Shown here: positions 7,207 through 14,254 of the stretch, piece after piece | Layout of the letters: every line of letters begins with the position of its first letter | Position numbering within the stretch: the first letter of the stretch is position 1 | Source: Firmicutes bacterium UBA2598 | GTDB lineage: Bacteria > Bacillota > PH28-bin88 | Reading direction: 5' to 3' | Assembly (NCBI GenBank): GCA_002339345.1 | Contig: DDKM01000008.1 | Span: forward strand, 1-41,774 | DNA length: 41,774 nt | Notes under the pieces: generated by a model | What the model saw: the letters and a program-made list of their open reading frames with translations, nothing else | Told to the model about the DNA's origin: nothing | Databases searched by the model: none | Translations under genes and position numbers: made by a program

Positions 7207-8025
7207 ATGCTTGCTGCAGTCATTCCCGCCCAAAACGAACAGGGGCGCGTAGGAAGGGTGATCCGGACCCTGGCCAAATTGCCGCTGGACCGGATCATTG
7301 TGGTGGTCAACGGTTCAAGGGATAGAACCTGGCAGGAGGCCACCGGTACCGGCCTGCCCCAGGTAACCGCCCTCTACTTTGATGAGGCGCTGGGGATCGA
7401 TGTGCCCCGGGCGGTAGGTACCAAACATGCCCTGGATGCGGGCGCCCATGGGGTGTTGTTCGTGGATGGTGACATGGTGGGGTTGGCACCCGGCAACCTG
7501 GCGGAACTGCTGGCAGCCCTGGACAGGTGTGACGCAGCCTTTACCAACTGTTACCCCGGGGAAGGACAGCGGCTGACCTTTGCCAGTGAGGTGCTGCTGT
7601 TCCGCCAGCGCCTAAACCGGGAATTGAAGGTGGAATCCACCCTGGGGCTGGCCAGCCCATCCCACGGGCCCCATGCGTATTCCCGCAGGCTGTTGGAAAG
7701 GATCCCCCTCAGAGAGCTGGCCATTCCACCGGTGGTTTTGCCCCTGGCGAAACGGCTGGGGCTGGTGATGACCATTGGCACCACCATCCCCCATCTCCAG
7801 ATGTGTTCAAGTATCCGCCATCTCGGGCATTCCCAGGCGGTAGCGGACACCATGATCGGCGACTGCCTTGAGGCCCTGTGCGTGTGGCAGCAGCAAGAGC
7901 GCCAGCGGCGTTTTGGCGAGAAGAATTACATCGGCTATCACCTGGCACGCAGATGGGATATTTTGCAGGCGGTGTTGGCCGGACGATGGCCGGATGTCAC
8001 CACCGGCCCCTCCCAGGGCACCTGA
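7207..8025 (+). CDS. Glycosyltransferase family 2
   Basis: ATG 7207 is the start, 7 nt after AAGGAGG (7193-7199); the TTG at 7201 is too close. The 272-residue soluble protein opens with the GT-A nucleotide-binding motif AVIPAQNEQGRVGRVIRTL, then DRIIVVVNGSRDRTW and the DXD motif in VLFVDGDMV. The rest (SPSHGPHAYSRRLLERIP, TIGTTIPHLQMCSSIRH) is less typical and has no membrane segment. The acceptor is unknown. It is transcribed away from yabG and just before the LysM/SleB gene, with only about 120 nt between them, so a joint role in making or remodelling spore surface sugars is possible but inferred. Confidence 0.8.
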   Translation: MLAAVIPAQNEQGRVGRVIRTLAKLPLDRIIVVVNGSRDRTWQEATGTGLPQVTALYFDEALGIDVPRAVGTKHALDAGAHGVLFVDGDMVGLAPGNLAELLAALDRCDAAFTNCYPGEGQRLTFASEVLLFRQRLNRELKVESTLGLASPSHGPHAYSRRLLERIPLRELAIPPVVLPLAKRLGLVMTIGTTIPHLQMCSSIRHLGHSQAVADTMIGDCLEALCVWQQQERQRRFGEKNYIGYHLARRWDILQAVLAGRWPDVTTGPSQGT

Positions 8026-8143
8026 CCAGACTGTTGGCAAAGGGTGGTGCTGTCACCAGGCTTTTGACAGTGCAATAACCTTCTCCCTGGGTTATAATCT
8101 TGTGGACAGGCCGGGCGGCCTGATGACCAAGGGGAGGGATTGT

Positions 8144-9121
8144 ATGGCTTACGGACTCTGGCAGAAGGTGTTGTCAACCGGTATACTGCTGGCCCTTCTG
8201 GGCAGCGGTTCCGCCTGGGCAGCAACCAACTACACCGTGAGGGCCGGGGATACGCTCTTTACCATTGGCCAAAGGTTTGGGGTAAGCTGGACGGCCATTC
8301 AACAGGCCAATAACCTGAAGTCCACTGCAATTTATCCAGGACAGGTTTTACAAATCCCTGCCGGTAATACCAGGGTACACACCGTCAAGGCAGGAGAAAG
8401 CCTGTATACCATCGGTCGACAATACGGGGTAACCCCATCCCAGATCCAGCAGGCAAACGGCCTGGTCACCACCGTCATCCAGCCGGGGCAGAAACTGGTC
8501 ATCCCCGGTGGCGGGGTGAACAATGGTGCCACCACCGGCGGCTGGACCTATACCATTAAAGCCGGCGACACCCTGTCCCTGCTACAACAGCGTTTTGGTA
8601 TCCCATACCGGGAAATCATGCGGGCCAACGGGTTGACCTCAACCAGCCTGAAGGTTGGACAACGGCTGGTCATTCCGGAAAGACGTGTGGCCCCTTCCAA
8701 TGACCGCTCCGCAAGCGCGGAACGCGTTCAGGCTAATACAGCTACAGCACCAACCGTCTCCAACATCTCCGCCAGTGACTTGGACATGCTGGCCCGGATT
8801 GTGCACGGCGAAGCGCGGGGAGAAATCTATAAGGGCCAGGTGGCGGTAGCCGCGGTGGTGTTGAACAGGGTAAAACATCCCAATTTTCCCAATAGCATTG
8901 CCGGGGTGATCTATCAACCAGGCGCCTTTACTGCGGTAACTGACGGCCAGTTCTACCTGAAGGCGGACAGCGTTTCCCGCCAGGCAGCCATAGATGCCCT
9001 GAAGGGATGGGATCCCACCGGTGGCGCATTGTATTATTGGAACCCCAAGGTGGCTACCAACAAGTGGATTTGGAGCCGGCCGGTGACGGTGACCATCGGT
9101 AACCACGTTTTTGCTCATTAA
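8144..9121 (+). CDS. LysM x3 cell-wall hydrolase of the SleB/CwlJ family
   Basis: ATG 8144 follows GGGGAGGG (8131-8138). The 325-residue protein has a signal peptide (1-27, cleavage near SAWA|A), three LysM domains (29-73, 78-122, 135-179), a short linker and a Hydrolase_2 domain (210-325) with ARIVHGEARGEIYKGQVAVA and ALYYWNPKVATNKW. Glu223 in HGEARGE corresponds to the catalytic Glu of SleB, a lytic transglycosylase acting on muramic-lactam cortex at germination. B. subtilis SleB has a different N-terminal binding domain; a triple LysM is common in clostridial relatives. A TATAAT at 8093 has its TTGACA 23 nt away, which is too far for sigma-A, so the promoter is unresolved. Confidence 0.9.
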   Translation: MAYGLWQKVLSTGILLALLGSGSAWAATNYTVRAGDTLFTIGQRFGVSWTAIQQANNLKSTAIYPGQVLQIPAGNTRVHTVKAGESLYTIGRQYGVTPSQIQQANGLVTTVIQPGQKLVIPGGGVNNGATTGGWTYTIKAGDTLSLLQQRFGIPYREIMRANGLTSTSLKVGQRLVIPERRVAPSNDRSASAERVQANTATAPTVSNISASDLDMLARIVHGEARGEIYKGQVAVAAVVLNRVKHPNFPNSIAGVIYQPGAFTAVTDGQFYLKADSVSRQAAIDALKGWDPTGGALYYWNPKVATNKWIWSRPVTVTIGNHVFAH

Positions 9122-9127
9122 AGAGCC

Positions 9128-9176
9128 AACAAAAAGGCAGGGATTGTTGCCCTTCAGGCAAAACCCCTGCCTTTGT
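9128..9176. terminator. Bidirectional terminator
   Basis: A 10-bp stem AAAGGCAGGG (9133-9142) with CCCTGCCTTT (9165-9174) follows the sleB-like stop. Read on the minus strand the stem ends in TTTTTGTTGG, a better T-tail, so it also ends the small gene at 9215-9328. Confidence 0.7.
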
Positions 9177-9214
9177 CCATTCCGGTCCTGGTCCATCCTG
9201 GTATGTTGGCGCCA

Positions 9215-9328
9215 TCACTTACGCTGTGCCGCATCCTTTTCTGCCAGTATTTTCTGCGCCGCCCGCCAGAACAGGCTGTACATTTCCAGCCGCTGGTTGA
9301 TCCTGCGCAACCTCGCCTCTTTCGCCAC
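9215..9328 (-). CDS. Small basic protein, 37 aa
   Basis: A GTG at 9328 follows AGGGGAGGT (9345-9337) at the ideal distance of 8 nt and opens a 37-codon frame ending TGA at 9217-9215. The product begins MAKEARLRRINQRLEMYSLF and continues WRAAQKILAEKDAAQRK: highly charged, rich in Arg/Lys/Glu/Ala, predicted to be one or two helices, with no Cys. It is the last gene before a good terminator and follows the YkuK-like gene by 67 nt. I do not recognise the family. The strong ribosome site, codon use like its neighbours and the operon position support a real gene; its length alone would not. Confidence 0.6.
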   Translation of the reverse strand: MAKEARLRRINQRLEMYSLFWRAAQKILAEKDAAQRK

Positions 9329-9395
9329 CGGCACTTACCTCCCCTGTAGATGCCTTTACTTCCAGTGTTGCCAGGAGAGCACCAGGTTAACCATG

Positions 9396-9875
9396 CTATT
9401 TTGTATATTTGTCCGCAATCTTGCTGGCCCCGCAGGAGTCCGGTTTGATCTTGGCATCAAACCCGCTACCGATGACCATGCCCACGATTTCCCTGATCAG
9501 TTCCTTGGTCTCCCCGGAAGGTCCGATATCCAGATGGATTTCCAGTTCCGCTTGTGGATGCTCGGTGGCAGCAAGGCTTTTGGTGAGCTGACCGGCAGTT
9601 TCCAGGCTCAGGGCTGTTTCGTAAAAAATCTTCTGCCGGAGGCTGGTGATCTTGCGCTGACGCTTTTTCCGGTAATAGTAACGGGCACCCTTTCCTACCT
9701 GATGAACCACGATGGCGGTAACAAAACAGGTTTCATCCTTGGTCTGGGAATCGGTGCCAATAATCACCTTATAGTGGGCTTCCGGCATCTTTCCCATAAA
9801 GGCCAGGATGTCAGTCACCACCTCGACCAAAGTCATTTTACCCCTGGTCGGGCTGATAAAGTGCACCTCTTTCAC
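9396..9875 (-). CDS. YkuK-like protein (DUF458), RNase H-like fold
   Basis: The 159-residue protein matches the YkuK/DUF458 family: KVIIGTDSQTKDETCFVTAIVVH (first acidic strand of an RNase H-like fold), VGKGARYYYRKKRQR, RQKIFYETALSLETA and LEIHLDIGPSGETKELIREIVGMVIGSGFDAKIKPDSCGASKIADKYTK. The family's function is not established; members occur in spore formers. The start is taken as GTG 9875, with only a weak AAGG upstream; ATG at residue 14 is an alternative. It lies 34 nt after rsmA on the same strand and is probably co-transcribed with it. Confidence 0.85.
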   Translation of the reverse strand: MKEVHFISPTRGKMTLVEVVTDILAFMGKMPEAHYKVIIGTDSQTKDETCFVTAIVVHQVGKGARYYYRKKRQRKITSLRQKIFYETALSLETAGQLTKSLAATEHPQAELEIHLDIGPSGETKELIREIVGMVIGSGFDAKIKPDSCGASKIADKYTK

Positions 9876-9909
9876 CGCCTTCTATCCGCCATCCAGCGGA
9901 ACTAATGGT

Positions 9910-10812
9910 CTACCTGCAGGTGTGATACCTTAGCCGCCACTCCCACAGTTCCCGGCAGATGGCGGCATAGCCTGCCAATCCAATCTGTTCTCCCCTGGCC
10001 TGGGGGTTTTCCCCGGCGCGATGGAGAATGTCCAGCCACTGTTCCCGGGAAGGGCCAAGCCCTCCGCTGCTAAGGGCGTTATGTACCGTTTTCCGCCGCT
10101 GGCCAAAGGCCGCCCGGACCACGGCAAAAAACAATTTTTCGTCCGGCACATGAACGGCTGGCTGTTCCCGCCTGTCCAGCCGGATCACCGCCGAATGCAC
10201 CTCCGGGGGAGGCCAAAAGGCTCCCGGTGGCACATCCAGCACTTGTCTGGCCCTGGTGCGGTACTGCACACCCACCGAAAGTGCCCCGTAATCCTTGCTT
10301 CCCGGCTGGGCGACAATCCGCCGGGCCACTTCCCGCTGCACCATCAGCACCATGCTGCTGACGGCAAATTTCTCCTCCAGCAGGTACATGATGATCGGGG
10401 TAGTGATGTAATAGGGCAGGTTGGCCACCACCCGGTAGGGAACGGGGTTACGACTTTCCCGGGCCAGTTGATCCTGGACCAAACGGTCCAGGTTTACCTG
10501 CAGGATGTCACCATGTGCCACCCTGACGTTGGGGTAAGCACCAAGGGTATCCTTTAGCACCGCCAGCAACCGCCGGTCCAGTTCAACTGCCACCACCAGC
10601 GCCGCCCTTTGGGCTAAAAACTGGGTCATGGTACCGATACCCGGCCCGATTTCCACCACCACATCCCGTGGTCCGATTTCCGCTGCGTCCACGATCCTTT
10701 GAACCATGTGGGGTTCCACCAAAAAATGCTGCCCCAGCTTCTTTTGCGGCTGCATCCCGTGTCGTTTGAGAATTTCCCTGGTTGTCTGCAGGCTGGCGAT
10801 CATCTGGGCCAA
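9910..10812 (-). CDS. rsmA: 16S rRNA (adenine1518-N6/adenine1519-N6)-dimethyltransferase
   Basis: RsmA (KsgA) dimethylates two adenines near the 3' end of 16S rRNA during 30S assembly. The 300-residue length is normal. Visible landmarks are the N-terminal KKLGQHFLVE, SAM motif VVVEIGPGIGTMTQFLA, the acidic loop VAVELDRRL, HGDILQ and the catalytic NLPYYITTPI; the C-terminal helical domain has AFGQRRKTVHNALS. TTG 10812 is preferred because AAGGAAGGA lies 9 nt before it. In B. subtilis ksgA follows rnmV; here rnmV is missing and yabE lies directly upstream. Confidence 0.97.
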   Translation of the reverse strand: MAQMIASLQTTREILKRHGMQPQKKLGQHFLVEPHMVQRIVDAAEIGPRDVVVEIGPGIGTMTQFLAQRAALVVAVELDRRLLAVLKDTLGAYPNVRVAHGDILQVNLDRLVQDQLARESRNPVPYRVVANLPYYITTPIIMYLLEEKFAVSSMVLMVQREVARRIVAQPGSKDYGALSVGVQYRTRARQVLDVPPGAFWPPPEVHSAVIRLDRREQPAVHVPDEKLFFAVVRAAFGQRRKTVHNALSSGGLGPSREQWLDILHRAGENPQARGEQIGLAGYAAICRELWEWRLRYHTCR

Positions 10813-10918
10813 GGGGTTCAGTCCTTCCTTTTTGTCTCCATTGTTCCCTGTTGGATCTAGTATATTGCGTCTTTCCGCCGGAATCCATGCCTGAAAATGC
10901 TATTCAATAACCGTATTT

Positions 10919-10940
10919 AGGGCAGGGTTGCCCCTGCCCT
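10919..10940. terminator. Hairpin between yabE-like gene and rsmA
   Basis: Perfect 9-bp stem AGGGCAGGG (10919-10927) / CCCTGCCCT (10932-10940), 4-nt loop, directly abutting the yabE stop. The T-tail is poor in both directions, so it may be a weak terminator or an mRNA 3'-end stabiliser. Confidence 0.4.
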
Positions 10941-11921
10941 TTAGTTCAGTATATAAACCTTGACAGGCTTACGGCCCCAGCGACGTGTTTCCGCCTCCGT
11001 TTCTAAAAATACATCGATGCGGTTACCCTTGATAAACCCGCCGGTATCTTGGGCAACGCCAAACCCGTACCCTTCCACATAAAGCCTTGATCCCAAGGGA
11101 ATCACCCGCGGATCTACCGCCACCGTGCCCACCTTGGGCCAAACGCCGGTAAAGGTTTTATTGCCGGTATGGGTATAGGCCGTCGCCACAACTTCCAGTT
11201 CCTCCTTGAACCGGAAGGCATGGCTACCCCGGGAAGCCATCTGGATGGTGCCCATAGCCACCACCTGGTTTACCGGCTGCCGGATCACCTCTTGGCGTAC
11301 CACTTCCCGGCCTACCTCCACCCCATCCTCGTAGGTGATCCGGATATAGATCTTGGCCTGTCCCTCTTTCCCCCGCTGGGCAATCCGGCGGATACCCTTT
11401 TCCAGCGAGGAATCATCGGTGATTTCCGTTTTAAAAGGTATCTTCTTGGTTTCTACCGTTTCTACGGTGGTCACCCGGATCACCCGAATGCGATCCCCCG
11501 GCTGTACCCCGGCTTCCAGGTCGGGTTCCACCCGGTCCTGCGGTGATAGGGTAACACCTGCCAGGGCCAGCACCTCCGCCACACTGGTCGGTGTTGTGAG
11601 GGCCACCCGGATATCACCGTCCACCTGCACCTCTACCGGAAAGGCCCTGTGTACGGTAATAATCATCCCACCGGTGATAGGGGTAGCCAGGTCTGGTTCC
11701 ACCCGGTCAAACTCGCCCAGTTGCACACCCTGCCCTTCCAGCAATCTGCCCACCGTAGGGGCCATGGTGCGCAAGTTCTTTTGCTGGTTATCGGTCACCA
11801 GGGTGACCTGGCTGGACATACCATATATTAAGGTAGCCATCGCCAGCAGCCCCAGCACACCGAAAGAGAGTGCCAGCTTCAACCGCCGGCTGTCCTGCAA
11901 GCTCTGTCCGGCAAAAATCAT
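10941..11921 (-). CDS. yabE: YabE-like protein: DUF348 x2, G5 and 3D domains (copy 1)
   Basis: The 326-residue protein begins at ATG 11921 behind GGGAGG. A membrane anchor or signal (about 17-37) is followed by two DUF348 ubiquitin-like domains (about 40-96 and 97-152), a G5 domain (about 152-228) and a C-terminal 3D domain (about 240-326) with its three Asp in VAVDPRVIPLG and AQDTGGFIKGNRIDVF. 3D proteins resemble resuscitation-promoting factor or MltA-like cell-wall enzymes and act outside the membrane. Position beside rsmA matches B. subtilis yabE. A second paralogue lies immediately upstream; the 238-nt gap between them shows no clear promoter or terminator. Confidence 0.92.
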   Translation of the reverse strand: MIFAGQSLQDSRRLKLALSFGVLGLLAMATLIYGMSSQVTLVTDNQQKNLRTMAPTVGRLLEGQGVQLGEFDRVEPDLATPITGGMIITVHRAFPVEVQVDGDIRVALTTPTSVAEVLALAGVTLSPQDRVEPDLEAGVQPGDRIRVIRVTTVETVETKKIPFKTEITDDSSLEKGIRRIAQRGKEGQAKIYIRITYEDGVEVGREVVRQEVIRQPVNQVVAMGTIQMASRGSHAFRFKEELEVVATAYTHTGNKTFTGVWPKVGTVAVDPRVIPLGSRLYVEGYGFGVAQDTGGFIKGNRIDVFLETEAETRRWGRKPVKVYILN

Positions 11922-12159
11922 CCCGAACCTCCCAAAGGATCCACAATTTTTACAACCATACCTTCTTATCTTGAATTAACCTTTGGAGGTATTCGACAGC
12001 CACCCTCAACTATCCTTTAACAAAAATTTCCCACAGCGCAAAATGATGACAAAAGCCTTCCTTTACCGCCATCCAATAATGCACCAATATTGCACTTAAC
12101 CCCATCCTGTACCTTTTGCATGTCCCAGCGGCAATAGCCTTCCGCTGTGCCCCTACCCC

Positions 12160-13305
12160 TTAGTCCAAAATGTATACCTGTACTTGACGCCTTCCCCACT
12201 GGCGGGCCTTTTCCTCCGTATCCATAAAAACATCGATGATGTTACCCTTGATCAGGCCACCGGTATCCTGGGCTTCGGCATAGCCGTACCCCTCCACATA
12301 CAAAAGGGTGCCCAGGGGAATTACCCGCGGGTCCACCGCCACTATACCTTCAAAGGGGTAAATGCCGGTGGCGGTAGGGTTGCCGGTATGGGTATAGGCG
12401 GTCGCTTCCATTATAAAGGGGCCCTTGACGGTGGCCGGTAACACACCACGGTTTGCTCCACCCAGTTCCTGGCGGGAACCGAAGACAACCACTCGGTGCA
12501 CCACCGGGCGGATAATCGTCTGGTTTAGCACAGTCCGCTGGACCTCCTCTCCGTTGATCTCCGTTACCTCCACCAGCCGTTCGGCGATGCCAGGCTGGCC
12601 AGCCTGGATTACCCGCCGCTGACCCCTGGGTAAAGAGGGGTCCGGTTTGCCCTTGGTGGAAAACGGGATCTCCACCCTGTCCACCACCCTGCGGGTTACC
12701 ACCCTGTCCACTTGGATACGGGGTGTTTCCCCCATTAACCAGGGGAGATTGGTGGTGATCCGGTCTTGTGGGCCCGGGGCCTCATATCCTGCCGCTTTCA
12801 ACATGTCCGCTAAGTCCGGTGCCGGAATGGACAACAATTGTTGCTGACCACCCACCACCAATTCCAGGCTGGCGGCCCGCAGGATCTCCACTCGAGCCCC
12901 TTCCGTCAATAACTCACCCAAGCCAGGTTTTACCCAGTCCTGTGCCCCCACGACGATTCCCGCTTCCGCCAGCGCCGCTTGAACGGTGACCGCCCTGGTG
13001 GAAAGGGTGTACACCCGCCCGTCAGCCTGCAGGGATACCTCCTTTACCGGTGGCTGCCCCGGGATACTGGCCGCAAGTACCAGCACTGCTGCCAACAGGG
13101 TAGCCGCCAGTAGGTAATGTGTGGTTACCCTTCCCTTGATTTGGCCATTCCACCACATGGTCAGCATCCGGCGGTAGCGAACCTGCCAAACCAGCCAGCG
13201 CAGGTGCCATAATTTAGCCTCTACATAGAGCCCCTGCCTGGCGTTTCGCCACCTTCCCAGGTGGCCGTTAACCGTCCTGGACATGGAGTCTCCCATTATT
13301 CTCAC
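12160..13305 (-). CDS. YabE-like protein: DUF348 x2, G5 and 3D domains (copy 2)
   Basis: A 381-residue paralogue of the next gene, with the same order: a long basic N-terminal segment (~60 residues), a membrane span (about 65-84, LLAATLLAAVLVLAASIPG), two DUF348-like domains, G5 (VDRVVTRRVVDRVEIPF) and 3D (VAVDPRVIPLGTLLYVEGYG, AQDTGGLIKGNIIDVF). All three 3D aspartates are present, so both copies look active. Start is uncertain: GTG 13305 has GAGGA about 9 nt upstream; ATG 13284 has GGGAG at 5 nt and would shorten it by 7 residues. The cytosolic N-terminal extension is unlike copy 1 and may serve a separate role. Confidence 0.9.
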   Translation of the reverse strand: MRIMGDSMSRTVNGHLGRWRNARQGLYVEAKLWHLRWLVWQVRYRRMLTMWWNGQIKGRVTTHYLLAATLLAAVLVLAASIPGQPPVKEVSLQADGRVYTLSTRAVTVQAALAEAGIVVGAQDWVKPGLGELLTEGARVEILRAASLELVVGGQQQLLSIPAPDLADMLKAAGYEAPGPQDRITTNLPWLMGETPRIQVDRVVTRRVVDRVEIPFSTKGKPDPSLPRGQRRVIQAGQPGIAERLVEVTEINGEEVQRTVLNQTIIRPVVHRVVVFGSRQELGGANRGVLPATVKGPFIMEATAYTHTGNPTATGIYPFEGIVAVDPRVIPLGTLLYVEGYGYAEAQDTGGLIKGNIIDVFMDTEEKARQWGRRQVQVYILD

Positions 13306-13407
13306 CCCATCTATTCCTCACTAACAGACTATGCCCCTCTCCCAGGGCTTAACCCTACTAGCAAGTCTTACCAGATAATGGGCTGATTAGTCCTGCCGGC
13401 CGGGCAC

Positions 13408-13433
13408 AGAAAAAGGACCCCATATAGAGGTCC
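13408..13433 (-). terminator. Terminator after tatD
   Basis: Minus strand 7-bp stem GGACCTC/GGGGTCC (13433-13427 with 13421-13415), 5-nt loop, then TTTTTCT (13414-13408). It ends the metG-tatD transcript before the yabE pair. Confidence 0.8.
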
Positions 13434-13477
13434 GTTGGTGGTTTGCTCTGCTCCTATTTACGCTGTTTCCATTGACT

Positions 13478-14254
13478 TCACCGCCCCTGGTGATCCAGGC
13501 GGAAAAGACGCCTGGCGTTGGCGGCGGTAATCTCCCCCAGTTCCTGTGTTTCCATGTTCCGCAAACGTGCGATGGTTTCCACAATATGCCGTACCAGGGC
13601 TGGCTCGTTTCGTTTCCCCCGGTGGGGTTCGGGGGTCAGGTACGGGGCATCGGTTTCCACCAGTAGCCGGTCCAGGGGGACCAGCCGGGCCACCTCTTGG
13701 GGGCGGACGGCGTTTCTGTACGTCACCGGGCCCGCCAGGGAAATGTAAAACCCCATGTCCAGGCATTGTTTGGCCATTTGCCAGCTGCCGGAAAAACAGT
13801 GCATGACCCCTCCCACAGTACCGGCCCCTTCCTCCGCCAATACCCGCAGGGTAGGTTCATGGGCATCCCGGTCATGGATCACCACCGGGATTTGCAGTTC
13901 CCTGGCCAGCCGGATCTGCTGCCGGAACACCCTTTCCTGGACGTCCCGGGGTGACAGGTCCCGGTAGAAGTCCAGGCCCATCTCACCCAGGGCCACCACC
14001 TTCTGGTGGGCGGCCATCCGCCTCAACTGGTCCATGGTATCCGAACGCACCCGGGCCGCATCATGGGGGTGTATCCCTACGGCGGCATATACATCCGGAA
14101 ACTGTTCCGCCAGGCTGACCCCCCGGCGGGAGGAGGCCAGATCGTAACCCACAGTGATCACCTTTTGCACACCCGCTGCAACTGCCCGCTGCAGCACCTC
14201 CGCCTCCTGTCCATGGTAGTCCCGGTCATTCAAATGAGCATGGGTGTCGATCAT
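13478..14254 (-). CDS. tatD: TatD-family metal-dependent DNase
   Basis: The 258-residue protein has the TatD metal ligands: His5/His7 in THAHLN, GLDFYRD, VIHDRDAHEPTL, HCFSGSWQMAKQCLDMG, and the DAPYLTPEPHRGKRNEP block. TatD enzymes are 3'-5' exonucleases or D-aminoacyl-type hydrolases in DNA quality control. It is the equivalent of yabD. Its ATG at 14254 directly follows the metG stop with no gap, so the two genes are translationally coupled and share the T-box control. Confidence 0.96.
   Translation of the reverse strand: MIDTHAHLNDRDYHGQEAEVLQRAVAAGVQKVITVGYDLASSRRGVSLAEQFPDVYAAVGIHPHDAARVRSDTMDQLRRMAAHQKVVALGEMGLDFYRDLSPRDVQERVFRQQIRLARELQIPVVIHDRDAHEPTLRVLAEEGAGTVGGVMHCFSGSWQMAKQCLDMGFYISLAGPVTYRNAVRPQEVARLVPLDRLLVETDAPYLTPEPHRGKRNEPALVRHIVETIARLRNMETQELGEITAANARRLFRLDHQGR

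Noticed and set aside
8064..8098. TTGACA and TATAAT as a sigma-A promoter for the SleB-like gene
   Set aside because: The boxes are 23 nt apart, outside the workable range; no better pair was found.
9111..9905. Plus-strand open frame opposite the YkuK-like gene
   Set aside because: It covers a bidirectional terminator and two minus-strand genes with real ribosome sites; the translation is not protein-like.
11922..12159. Search for a riboswitch or promoter between the two yabE-type genes
   Set aside because: No consensus promoter, terminator or known RNA core could be seen in this stretch.
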